The notes beneath the pieces were generated by a model. It was not told where the DNA came from. It did not search any database and saw only the letters and a program-made list of their open reading frames with translations. Made by a program: the position numbers and the translations under genes. A stretch of DNA of 13,824 nucleotides from Treponema sp. (GTDB taxonomy: Bacteria; Spirochaetota; Spirochaetia; Treponematales; Breznakiellaceae): the NCBI GenBank assembly GCA_031257715.1, contig JAIROE010000277.1:1-13824 (forward strand), written 5' to 3'. This document shows positions 1 through 5,519 of the stretch, one piece after another (the stretch's first letter is position 1; every line of letters begins with the position of its first letter).

Positions 1-1057
1 AAACGGAATAGATCTTGCCGGGATCGACTCCCGCCTTTCCGGCCCAATAGGCTTTGATCATCGCGCCCATCATCTGCTGGGGAGATTTGGCGGTGGAGAA
101 GTTGGGGATCATGTCCGCGTAGTATTTCTCCATGTAATCAACCCAGGCGGGACAGCAGCTGGTGATGAGGGGAATGTCCGATCCCTTTTCGGTAAGCCGC
201 TTCACCAGTTCCGTGCCTTCTTCCATAATCGTAAGATCCGCGGAGAAGTTGGTGTCGAAAACGGTCTTGAAGCCCAGGCGGCGTAGGGCGGCGTAGATCT
301 TCTTCGTAAAGACCGTTCCCGGGGGAAGGCCGAATTCCTCGGCAAGGGCGACACGGACCGCGGGGGCTATCTGGACCACAGGATGTATGTCCGGGTTCTG
401 CAGTGCGGACCATACCCTGACGGTATCGTCCCGCTCGTAGATGGCCCCCACGGGGCAGTGGGCGGCACACTGTCCGCATTTGATGCAGGGACTCTCCCCC
501 AAGGGGGCGTCGGCCGCGCTGGCTATTCTTCCCTTGATCCCCCTTCCAAGGAATTCAAGCGCCCAGACATTCTGTATTTCCTGACAGACCTTGACACAGC
601 GTCCGCAGCGTATGCACTTTTCCGGATTAAGTACTATGGCCGGATTGGAATCGTCCACGGGAAGGGCGTTAAGCACCTTGCGGTAAGGAACTTCCCGTAT
701 GCCGAATTCCGCCGCCAGCGTCTGCAGTTCACAGCTTCCGTTACGGGGACACTGGAGGCAGTCGTTGGGATGGTTGCTGAGGATAAGCTCCACCACGGTA
801 CGGCGCACCGCAATGATCTCCGGATCATGGGTGACGATATCCATGTTGTTGTCAACCGGCGTGGTACAGGCGCGGGCCATGCGGGGAGATCCGGGGCCGG
901 CGGTACGGACGATGCAGATCCCGCAGGAAGCCCAAGGGGGCAGATCGGGATTGTAACAGAGGGTGGGGATCTTGATGTTGATCTTTCTGGCCGCGTCCAG
1001 AATGGAAGTACCTTCCTCTACCTCAACCGGTGTTCCGTTTATTTTAAGATTAACCAT
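1..1057 (-). CDS. hydA: NAD-dependent electron-bifurcating [FeFe] hydrogenase, catalytic subunit HydA (3' part cut by window edge)
   Basis: The catalytic subunit that makes or consumes H2 in a cytoplasmic HydABC-type complex coupled to NAD(H) and ferredoxin. I translated it by hand, and 352 codons are present. In order: an N-terminal [2Fe-2S] ferredoxin domain (C34, C45, C48, C64); a His-ligated [4Fe-4S] motif (H96, C100, C103, C109); two [4Fe-4S] ferredoxin motifs (CIRCGRC and CIKCGQC); and the start of the H-cluster domain with motif L1, TSCCPAW. In L1, C301 aligns with the proton-transfer cysteine and C302 with the first cluster ligand of characterised enzymes. The L2 and L3 motifs lie beyond base 1. 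The ATG at 1055-1057 follows a GGAG that overlaps the hydB stop codon 9 bases away, so translation is probably coupled. The family call is secure; the bifurcating type is inferred from the neighbouring hydB and hydC. Confidence 0.95.
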   Translation of the reverse strand, partial: MVNLKINGTPVEVEEGTSILDAARKINIKIPTLCYNPDLPPWASCGICIVRTAGPGSPRMARACTTPVDNNMDIVTHDPEIIAVRRTVVELILSNHPNDCLQCPRNGSCELQTLAAEFGIREVPYRKVLNALPVDDSNPAIVLNPEKCIRCGRCVKVCQEIQNVWALEFLGRGIKGRIASAADAPLGESPCIKCGQCAAHCPVGAIYERDDTVRVWSALQNPDIHPVVQIAPAVRVALAEEFGLPPGTVFTKKIYAALRRLGFKTVFDTNFSADLTIMEEGTELVKRLTEKGSDIPLITSCCPAWVDYMEKYYADMIPNFSTAKSPQQMMGAMIKAYWAGKAGVDPGKIYSV

Positions 1058-1066
1058 AATTTACTC

Positions 1067-2536
1067 CTACTCCTTGCTGATGGCGCCGAATTTGCAGGTC
1101 TTGAAACATTCGCCGCATTTGACGCAGGCCGCCGAATCGATCCGGTAGGGAGGCCGCTTCTTGTCGCTCCCCTGAACCTGGGTGATGCAGTTTGCCGGGC
1201 ACTTCTTCGCGCAGGCGCCGCAGCCTATGCACTTTTCGGCGTTGATCACATAACGGACCAGACTCTTGCACTTGCCGGACCGGCATTTCCTGTCGTGAAT
1301 ATGTTCCAGATACTCATTCCTGAAATTCTTGATGGTGGACAGGATGGGATTGGGCGCCGTCTGGCCCAGAGCGCAGAGGCTTGCCTTTGCCATGGACTTG
1401 CCTATGGTTTCAAGCTTGTCAAGATCGCTTTCTTCCCCGTTTCCTTTGGTTATCTTCTCAAGAAGATTGAGCAGCTGGGTAGTCCCTATGCGGCAGGGGC
1501 TGCATTTTCCGCATGATTCATCGACGCAGAAATCCATGTAAAAACGGGCCACGTCTACCACGCAGTCGTCTTCGTCCATGACTATCATGCCGCCCGATCC
1601 CATCATGGAACCGTTGGCGGTAAGACTTTCGTAATCTATGGGCGTATCGAGCACTGCCTCGGTGAGTATGCCCCCGGAAGGACCGCCGGTCTGAACTCCC
1701 TTGAATTTCTTCCTGTCCTTGATGCCGCCGCCAATCTCGAAGATGATCTCGCGGAGGGTAGTACCCATAGGCACTTCGACAAGACCGGAATTTTTGACTT
1801 TGCCCGTAAGGGCAAAGACCTTGGTGCCCCTGGATTTTTCGGTCCCGATTTTCGCAAGCCACGCGCCGCCCTTGGCGGTTATCACGGGGATGTTGGCAAG
1901 GGTTTCCACATTGTTGATAACCGTGGGCCGCTGCCAGAGCCCCTTGTTCGCCGGGAACGGGGGTTTGGGAACGGGCATACCCCGGTTTCCTTCAACCGAT
2001 TTGATAAGGGCCGTCTCCTCGCCGCAGACAAAAGCGCCCGCGCCCAGGCGTATCTCAATGTCGAAGTCAAAGCCCGACCCGAGTATGTTTTTACCCAGAA
2101 GGCCGTAATCCTGCGCCTGGGCAAGGGCCCTCTTGAGCCGTTCTATCGCAAGGGGATATTCCGCCCGTATGTACACAAAACCGTAATTTGCCCCTATGGC
2201 TTTACCGGCGGTTATCATCCCCTCAATTACGGAATGGGGATCTCCTTCTATAGTGGACCGGTCCATGTAGGCGCCGGGGTCCCCTTCGTCGGCGTTGCAG
2301 ATCACGTACTTGATGTCCCCCTGGGCCTTGCGGGCAAGATCCCATTTAAGCCAGGTGGGAAAGCCCGCGCCGCCCCGGCCCCGGAGGCCGGAAATTTTCA
2401 TCTCGTTGACGATCTGTTCGGGAGTCCATTCAAAAAGGACCTTTTCAAGCCCGCTGTAACCCTCACGGGCTATATACTCGTCTATGTTTTCAGGATTGAT
2501 GACACCGCAGTTCCGCAGCACCACCCGGACCTGCTT
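1067..2536 (-). CDS. hydB: Hydrogenase subunit HydB, NuoF-like FMN/NADH and Fe-S part (downstream half of a frameshifted gene)
   Basis: The NuoF-like subunit that binds FMN and NAD(H) and is the likely bifurcation site in HydABC hydrogenases. Family similarity begins at about 2536 with KQVRVVLRNCG. It continues through the FMN/NADH-binding signatures GLRGRGGAGFP and CNADEGDPGAY, a Gly-rich GAGAFVCGEETAL segment, the [4Fe-4S] motif ESCGKCSPCR with a later Cys in ASLCALGQ, and a C-terminal pair of [4Fe-4S] ferredoxin motifs (CIGCGACAKKC and CVKCGECFKTC). This frame is open back to a TTG at 2638, but residues from there to 2537 are out of register with the real N-terminal domain and resemble nothing in the family. 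If translated separately it would have to start at that TTG or at the GTG codons at 2524 or 2521, which have only a weak AGG upstream. The more likely reading is one gene, 2870 to 1067, broken by an indel at about 2537. Confidence 0.9.
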   Translation of the reverse strand, partial: KQVRVVLRNCGVINPENIDEYIAREGYSGLEKVLFEWTPEQIVNEMKISGLRGRGGAGFPTWLKWDLARKAQGDIKYVICNADEGDPGAYMDRSTIEGDPHSVIEGMITAGKAIGANYGFVYIRAEYPLAIERLKRALAQAQDYGLLGKNILGSGFDFDIEIRLGAGAFVCGEETALIKSVEGNRGMPVPKPPFPANKGLWQRPTVINNVETLANIPVITAKGGAWLAKIGTEKSRGTKVFALTGKVKNSGLVEVPMGTTLREIIFEIGGGIKDRKKFKGVQTGGPSGGILTEAVLDTPIDYESLTANGSMMGSGGMIVMDEDDCVVDVARFYMDFCVDESCGKCSPCRIGTTQLLNLLEKITKGNGEESDLDKLETIGKSMAKASLCALGQTAPNPILSTIKNFRNEYLEHIHDRKCRSGKCKSLVRYVINAEKCIGCGACAKKCPANCITQVQGSDKKRPPYRIDSAACVKCGECFKTCKFGAISKE

Positions 2537-2870
2537 GGTAGAATTCGATGTCTTCCACCGCCACGGAGGATTTCTTGTCCGTTTCGCCCTTGTAAAGGAG
2601 CCGCTTGACTTCGCGTCCCTTGACGATCTGCTCGGCAATGATCTCGGAGGCGTCTTCGGGCTTCACATCCACATAAAAGGATTCTTCGGGCAGCACCTTG
2701 ACGATGGGCCCCCGTTCACAGAAGCCGAAACAGCCGGTCTTGACGATCTGCACTTCGCTCTTCACGTTCTGTTTTTCCGCCTCGGCGATGAGGCGTTCGT
2801 AAATTTCCGCGCCCTTGCTGGATTCGCAGGCTGTTCCGCCGCAGGTAAGAATGTAGTGGTTATAGGCCAT
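2490..2870 (-). CDS. hydB: HydB N-terminal thioredoxin-like [2Fe-2S] domain (upstream half of a frameshifted gene)
   Basis: Residues 1-112 are the thioredoxin-like [2Fe-2S] domain that normally forms the N-terminus of HydB, with ligands C10, C15, C47 and C51 (TCGGTAC and TGCFGFC). The segment ending EDIEFY is where intact HydB proteins continue with K-Q-x-R-V-V-L-R-N. That continuation is present in the DNA but one frame away, so this frame instead adds 14 unrelated residues and stops at 2490. The ATG at 2868-2870 has a good GGAGAG site that overlaps the stop of the preceding gene, 10 bases upstream. It may be made as a separate 126-residue protein if the frameshift is real. The domain identity is clear; whether this is a separate gene is doubtful. 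Confidence 0.85.
   Translation of the reverse strand: MAYNHYILTCGGTACESSKGAEIYERLIAEAEKQNVKSEVQIVKTGCFGFCERGPIVKVLPEESFYVDVKPEDASEIIAEQIVKGREVKRLLYKGETDKKSSVAVEDIEFYQAGPGGAAELRCHQS
2534..2541 (-). other. Frameshift junction within hydB
   Basis: On the minus strand the codons for Phe-Tyr end at 2538 in the upstream frame, and Lys-Gln-Val-Arg starts at 2536 in the downstream frame. One surplus base (C, at 2537) separates them in TACCAAGCAG. Removing that base gives FYKQVRVVLRN. Adding two A residues to the AA run gives FYQKQVRVVLRN, which has the same spacing as I remember for intact relatives. I see no slippery heptamer or in-frame stop of the kind used in known programmed +1 sites, so an assembly error or a true mutation is more likely than recoding. 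Confidence 0.85.
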
Positions 2871-2880
2871 TGTTCTCTCC

Positions 2881-3276
2881 TCAGCCGTTTACGATATCCG
2901 CGGCGGGCCTGTCCAGAATGTGGCCGTCCAAAAGTTCCCTGCCGATGATATGCTTCCTGATAATTTCCTCGGCAACATCCGCGTCTACCTTTCCGTAGAT
3001 CACCGCGGGCATGCCGGGAACCACTACTTCGACGGTGGGTTCCGAATGGCAGAGCCCCATGCAGCCGGTCTGGCGCACCATCACGGTATCCACCAGTTTG
3101 TGTTCATCCAGTGATCTGATGAAGGCGTCCAGCGTTATCTTCGCTCCCGCGGCAATACCGCAGGTACCCATACCGACGATAACCTGAATCTCCTTGCCCT
3201 CAGCATCACGTCTGCGCAAGTCGGTCTTCCTGGAATCCCTGAGCTTTCGCAGATCTTCAAGGGTCATCTTTGCCAT
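2881..3276 (-). CDS. Stand-alone thioredoxin-like (2Fe-2S) ferredoxin-domain protein of the hydrogenase cluster
   Basis: A 131-residue protein related to the HydB N-terminal domain and the NuoE C-terminal domain, of a type that accompanies hydrogenase clusters in acetogens and clostridia. Its role there is unproven; it may be an accessory or electron-transfer protein. After a charged 30-residue N-terminus comes GMGTCGIAAGA (C39), then TGCMGLC (C72, C76). The second Cys of the usual C-x4-C pair is replaced by Gly44, so only three of the four canonical [2Fe-2S] ligands are present. I believe this Cys loss is typical of the subfamily rather than a local defect. The ATG at 3276 is chosen because AGGAG lies 6 bases upstream; an ATG at 3280 is out of frame. 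It follows a 177-base structured intergenic region and lies 10 bases before hydB. Confidence 0.9.
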   Translation of the reverse strand: MAKMTLEDLRKLRDSRKTDLRRRDAEGKEIQVIVGMGTCGIAAGAKITLDAFIRSLDEHKLVDTVMVRQTGCMGLCHSEPTVEVVVPGMPAVIYGKVDADVAEEIIRKHIIGRELLDGHILDRPAADIVNG

Positions 3277-3299
3277 ACATTGCTCCTCTCATTTAATAG

Positions 3300-3331
3300 A
3301 GTTGTTCAATAACTTCAGTTATTGAACAACT
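3300..3331 (-). repeat. 14-bp perfect inverted repeat upstream of the ferredoxin-domain gene
   Basis: On the plus strand AGTTGTTCAATAAC, then loop TTCA, then the exact complement GTTATTGAACAACT. On the transcribed minus strand this is a 14-bp hairpin with a TGAA loop, ending 20 bases before the AGGAG-ATG region closes. It has no U-run after it, so it does not look like an intrinsic terminator. Its core AACTGAAGTT is shared with the hairpin at 4580-4609. Confidence 0.85.
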
Positions 3332-3444
3332 TCCGCTAAAAAACGGCGGATTTGGCGGATTTTTGCAAAAAAATACACCGAATCCGCAAGACTTGTAAGC
3401 CAAGCGAAGCTTGGCAAAGAACCAACCGGGTTCTTGAACAAGTC
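3332..3444 (-). other. Candidate structured RNA or repeat element in the hydrogenase operon
   Basis: Part of the 177-base gap between the ATPase and ferredoxin-domain genes. Read on the minus strand it can form a three-way junction: an outer 7-bp stem (3438-3444 with 3390-3396), an AAGAACC/GGTTCTT hairpin (3417-3435) and a GCCAAGC/GCTTGGC hairpin (3399-3415). Two more hairpins follow: GCGGATT/AATCCGC (3381-3387 with 3355-3361) and TCCGC/GCGGA (3346-3350 with 3332-3336). The element abuts the 14-bp hairpin at 3300-3331. No open frame is credible here. It could be an RNA processing or stability element, a regulatory RNA, or an inserted palindromic repeat. I know no riboswitch family that it matches. 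Confidence 0.5.
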
Positions 3445-3453
3445 CAATCTTCT

Positions 3454-4017
3454 TCAATCTTCTTCTTCAAGCGATCTGAGATACTCGTCAAGCAGCACCA
3501 AAGATCCTGTGTCTTCCAAATCGCCAAGCGCTTCGGCCAGCTCCGTTTTGCGGACTTCGTAATCCAGATCCGCGCCAAGGCCGGCACGGGTCCGGCGTAT
3601 GATAAATTCACCGGGACCCTCAAACATAAGAACGGTACGGAACATGCCCGGCAGATCGCCCGCCGGAGGCGTATCCACATTATCCAAATCAAACCACGCG
3701 CCTATCTCGGTCCCCCTGCCTTTTTCGGATTTTAAATCCCAGCCGCCCCCGCTCTGCCGGGCGGTCTGTATCAGGAAGGGAATCCCCAGCCCCACCTTCC
3801 GGTGGGGGTGCTTCTTCCCGTCGGTAACAAAAGGATCGACGGCGCGGCGGATTTCATCCTGATCCATGCCCTTGCCGTTGTCCTTTACAAGGAAACGGAA
3901 CTCCCGTTTCCTGCCGCCCGTTTCGGCGACCAGAAGCTCCACGCCGGCGGCCCCCGATTCGGCGGCGTTCTGGACTATATCTGTCACCAGATCGCTCAAG
4001 GTGAAATGCACGGCCAA
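3454..4017 (-). CDS. Small GHKL (histidine-kinase-like) ATP-binding protein of the hydrogenase operon
   Basis: A 187-residue protein consisting mainly of a HATPase_c fold. The N box is VTDIVQNAAESGA (Asn17), the G1 box is DNGKG (46-50), a GLGIP loop lies at 76-80, and a GRGTE segment lies near 100-104. There is no upstream phospho-acceptor His or dimerisation domain, so it is not a complete sensor kinase. The C-terminal 75 residues are charged and match no domain I recognise. Genes of this kind sit between the NuoE-like and NuoF-like genes of hydrogenase clusters in several anaerobes; the function is not established, and an anti-sigma-like or serine kinase or redox-linked regulator is possible. 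The start is a TTG at 4017 (weak AGG upstream), with a GTG two codons later as the alternative. It lies 15 bases after hydC. Confidence 0.85.
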   Translation of the reverse strand: MAVHFTLSDLVTDIVQNAAESGAAGVELLVAETGGRKREFRFLVKDNGKGMDQDEIRRAVDPFVTDGKKHPHRKVGLGIPFLIQTARQSGGGWDLKSEKGRGTEIGAWFDLDNVDTPPAGDLPGMFRTVLMFEGPGEFIIRRTRAGLGADLDYEVRKTELAEALGDLEDTGSLVLLDEYLRSLEEED

Positions 4018-4032
4018 AAAACCTGCGGTTTT

Positions 4033-4530
4033 TCAGCCGTTCTGGTATTTGGCGATGATGCCGGGAAGCATGTCCTTTGTCAGTTTGCCGTAGGTGTCGT
4101 TTCCCACAACCATTACCGGGGCAAGCCCGCAGCAGCCCACGCAGCGCACCGGATCAATGGAAAAAAGGCCGTCTTCGGTCACCCCGCCTTCGGCAAGACT
4201 AAGAAGACTCCGGGCCTCTTCGATAAGATCCGCCCCGCCTTTAAGGTAACAGGCCGTTCCCAGACAGACAGAAACCTTGTATTTTCCCGGTTTGGTGGTT
4301 TTGAAAAAATGGTAGAAAGTAATGACCCCGTAAATCCGGGCCAGGGGAATTCCCGTGATTCGGGAAAGCCGTTCCGCCGCCTGACGGGAGATAAAGCCGA
4401 ATGTTTCCTGAGTCTTATGCAGAATCATGATAAGACTGCCGGGCTTTACCTTCCATTCATCAATAAATGCGATAAGCTCGGGGGGAAATGTATTATCCCC
4501 GGAATTGTTAGAGACCGCCGCACCTGCCAT
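4033..4530 (-). CDS. hydC: Hydrogenase subunit HydC, NuoE-like [2Fe-2S] protein
   Basis: The 24-kDa NuoE-type subunit that relays electrons to or from the HydB flavin site. The 165 residues are the usual length. A helical N-terminal domain (about 15-80, with the ITGIPLARIYGVITFYHFF stretch typical of NuoE) is followed by a thioredoxin-like domain whose four ligands are C89, C94, C130 and C134 (C-x4-C and C-x3-C). It is the first gene of the hydrogenase operon. The ATG at 4530 has a GGGGG run about 5 bases upstream. A promoter at 4619-4647 and a leader of roughly 80 bases precede it. Confidence 0.94.
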   Translation of the reverse strand: MAGAAVSNNSGDNTFPPELIAFIDEWKVKPGSLIMILHKTQETFGFISRQAAERLSRITGIPLARIYGVITFYHFFKTTKPGKYKVSVCLGTACYLKGGADLIEEARSLLSLAEGGVTEDGLFSIDPVRCVGCCGLAPVMVVGNDTYGKLTKDMLPGIIAKYQNG

Positions 4531-4579
4531 GATACCCCCACTGACATGATATTTCTTCTGAACATATTTTTTAACGAAA

Positions 4580-4609
4580 AACTTCTAAAAACTGAAGTTT
4601 TTAGAAGTT
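4580..4609 (-). repeat. 13-bp perfect inverted repeat in the hydC leader
   Basis: On the plus strand AACTTCTAAAAAC, loop TGAA, then GTTTTTAGAAGTT. It begins only a few bases after the predicted transcription start for hydC. Read on the minus strand the stem is followed by TTTCGTT, a short broken U-run, so it could be a weak terminator or attenuator or a 5' stabilising hairpin. The AT-rich stem argues against a strong terminator. The core AACTGAAGTT is shared with the repeat at 3300-3331. Confidence 0.8.
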
Positions 4610-4618
4610 CCTATAGCC

Positions 4619-4647
4619 ATTCTATAACGAACGGGATATTTTGGCAA
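4619..4647 (-). promoter_or_regulatory. Sigma70-type promoter for the hydrogenase operon
   Basis: On the minus strand -35 TTGCCA (4647-4642), a 17-base spacer, and -10 TAGAAT (4624-4619). Each box matches 5 of 6 consensus bases. The predicted start is near 4612, giving a hydC leader of about 80 bases. It lies in the gap after the lipoprotein gene stop at 4666. Confidence 0.65.
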
Positions 4648-4665
4648 GGAGAAGAACGGAATATT

Positions 4666-5391
4666 CTACGGGGTCCAGGTAACCTCGTAACTGAGGGGCG
4701 TTTCAAGAACCAGCACGTCAAGTAACGGCACGGTAAATTCCGCTCTTTTGCCGGAACGGCTGCCTCCGCGCACGGAATTCACCTGTCCGGGGAAATCGAC
4801 GGCCGCCTGTATGGTGCCCCGGGCTATCTCGTCCGCCGTTCCCTGACCGTAAATCGAGGCGACCAGAGAAAGATACTCGGTCTTTGTCAGTTCCTCCCCG
4901 GTAACGAGAGGGGCCATGAGGGCGGCAAGATAATCACTCACCTCCGCGGAAACAAGGGAGAGGATCTCCGGTGCCGACGCCCGGTTCATGACGACGGCAA
5001 GGCGGGAAACGCCCCCGGCACCCTGTTCCAGGGTGATAAAACCCCCCTTACCCCCGGCAGGGGCAAGGAAATCCCCTATGCGGGAGATGGAGAGGGGGCC
5101 TTCAATAGACCGGGACCCTGTATTACGGAAAGAAACGGAACGAACTCCCGGCGCGGACGACATGGAACGCGCGATGCCTTCGCCGTCAAGGATGGCCTCC
5201 GTCCCGGCGGAAGACCCGCCCATCGTTTTAAGGGAGCGGATAAGGGCGGCCGTCCGGGGTTCGAGGGAGGTCGAAACGGCAAATTCCCCCGACCCGTCCG
5301 CCGCAAGACGGCCCTGAACGCCGGCGGTACAGGAAACAAACAGGGGAAGCAGCGCCCCGGACAAAAAAAAGCATTTCCGCATCTTCATCAT
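4666..5391 (-). CDS. Probable lipoprotein of unknown function
   Basis: I do not recognise the family. With the ATG at 5391 the protein has 241 residues: a positively charged start (MMKMRK), a short hydrophobic stretch, then LFVSC with Cys21 as the likely lipidated residue. This is a loose lipobox of the sort accepted in spirochaetes. The mature part is Ala/Ser/Gly-rich with no other cysteine and no obvious motif; the ending ETPLSYEVTWTP looks like a beta-rich export domain. The choice of start is uncertain. ATGs at 5391, 5388 and 5382 lack a clear ribosome site, while a TTG at 5442 has GGAG four bases upstream but adds 17 residues before the signal peptide. It probably ends before the hydrogenase promoter and is transcribed separately. 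Confidence 0.75.
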   Translation of the reverse strand: MMKMRKCFFLSGALLPLFVSCTAGVQGRLAADGSGEFAVSTSLEPRTAALIRSLKTMGGSSAGTEAILDGEGIARSMSSAPGVRSVSFRNTGSRSIEGPLSISRIGDFLAPAGGKGGFITLEQGAGGVSRLAVVMNRASAPEILSLVSAEVSDYLAALMAPLVTGEELTKTEYLSLVASIYGQGTADEIARGTIQAAVDFPGQVNSVRGGSRSGKRAEFTVPLLDVLVLETPLSYEVTWTP

Positions 5392-5394
5392 GTT

Positions 5395-5424
5395 ATAATA
5401 ACAAAAAAACGCCGGGAATGTAAC
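5395..5424 (-). promoter_or_regulatory. Possible promoter for the lipoprotein gene
   Basis: On the minus strand -35 GTTACA (5424-5419, 4 of 6), an 18-base spacer, and -10 TATTAT (5400-5395, 5 of 6). The predicted start falls at about 5388, on top of the candidate start codons. If correct, the mRNA would be leaderless or nearly so and the TTG start at 5442 could not be used. Confidence 0.35.
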
Positions 5425-5519
5425 GGGAAGGAGATCCTGCAACTTTCTCCCGGTTTCGGTGTCAAATTATCACTACTCTAAATTTCGGCGCTGCCTGGCG
5501 GCTTGTTGCGGAGGTTCCA

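Noticed and set aside
383..1516. Long plus-strand open frame of 377 codons across hydA and hydB
   Set aside because: It is the antisense shadow of two well-supported Fe-S genes. It has no ribosome site and no recognisable domain, as expected in GC-rich DNA.
2534..2541. Programmed +1 ribosomal frameshifting in hydB
   Set aside because: No slippery codon pair, internal Shine-Dalgarno spacing or stop codon like known +1 sites is visible at TACCAAGCAG. An indel is simpler.
2537..2638. TTG-initiated extension of the downstream hydB frame
   Set aside because: The residues are an out-of-frame reading of the N-terminal [2Fe-2S] domain and match nothing in HydB.
3443..3472. Short CTTCAATCTT-type tandem repeats
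   Set aside because: They mostly encode the Glu/Asp-rich end of the ATPase protein (LEEED) and its stop; ordinary codon repetition.
5443..5519. Promoter for the acyl-CoA synthetase
   Set aside because: TCTAAA-like -10 candidates have no acceptable -35 box at 16-18 bases, so none could be supported.
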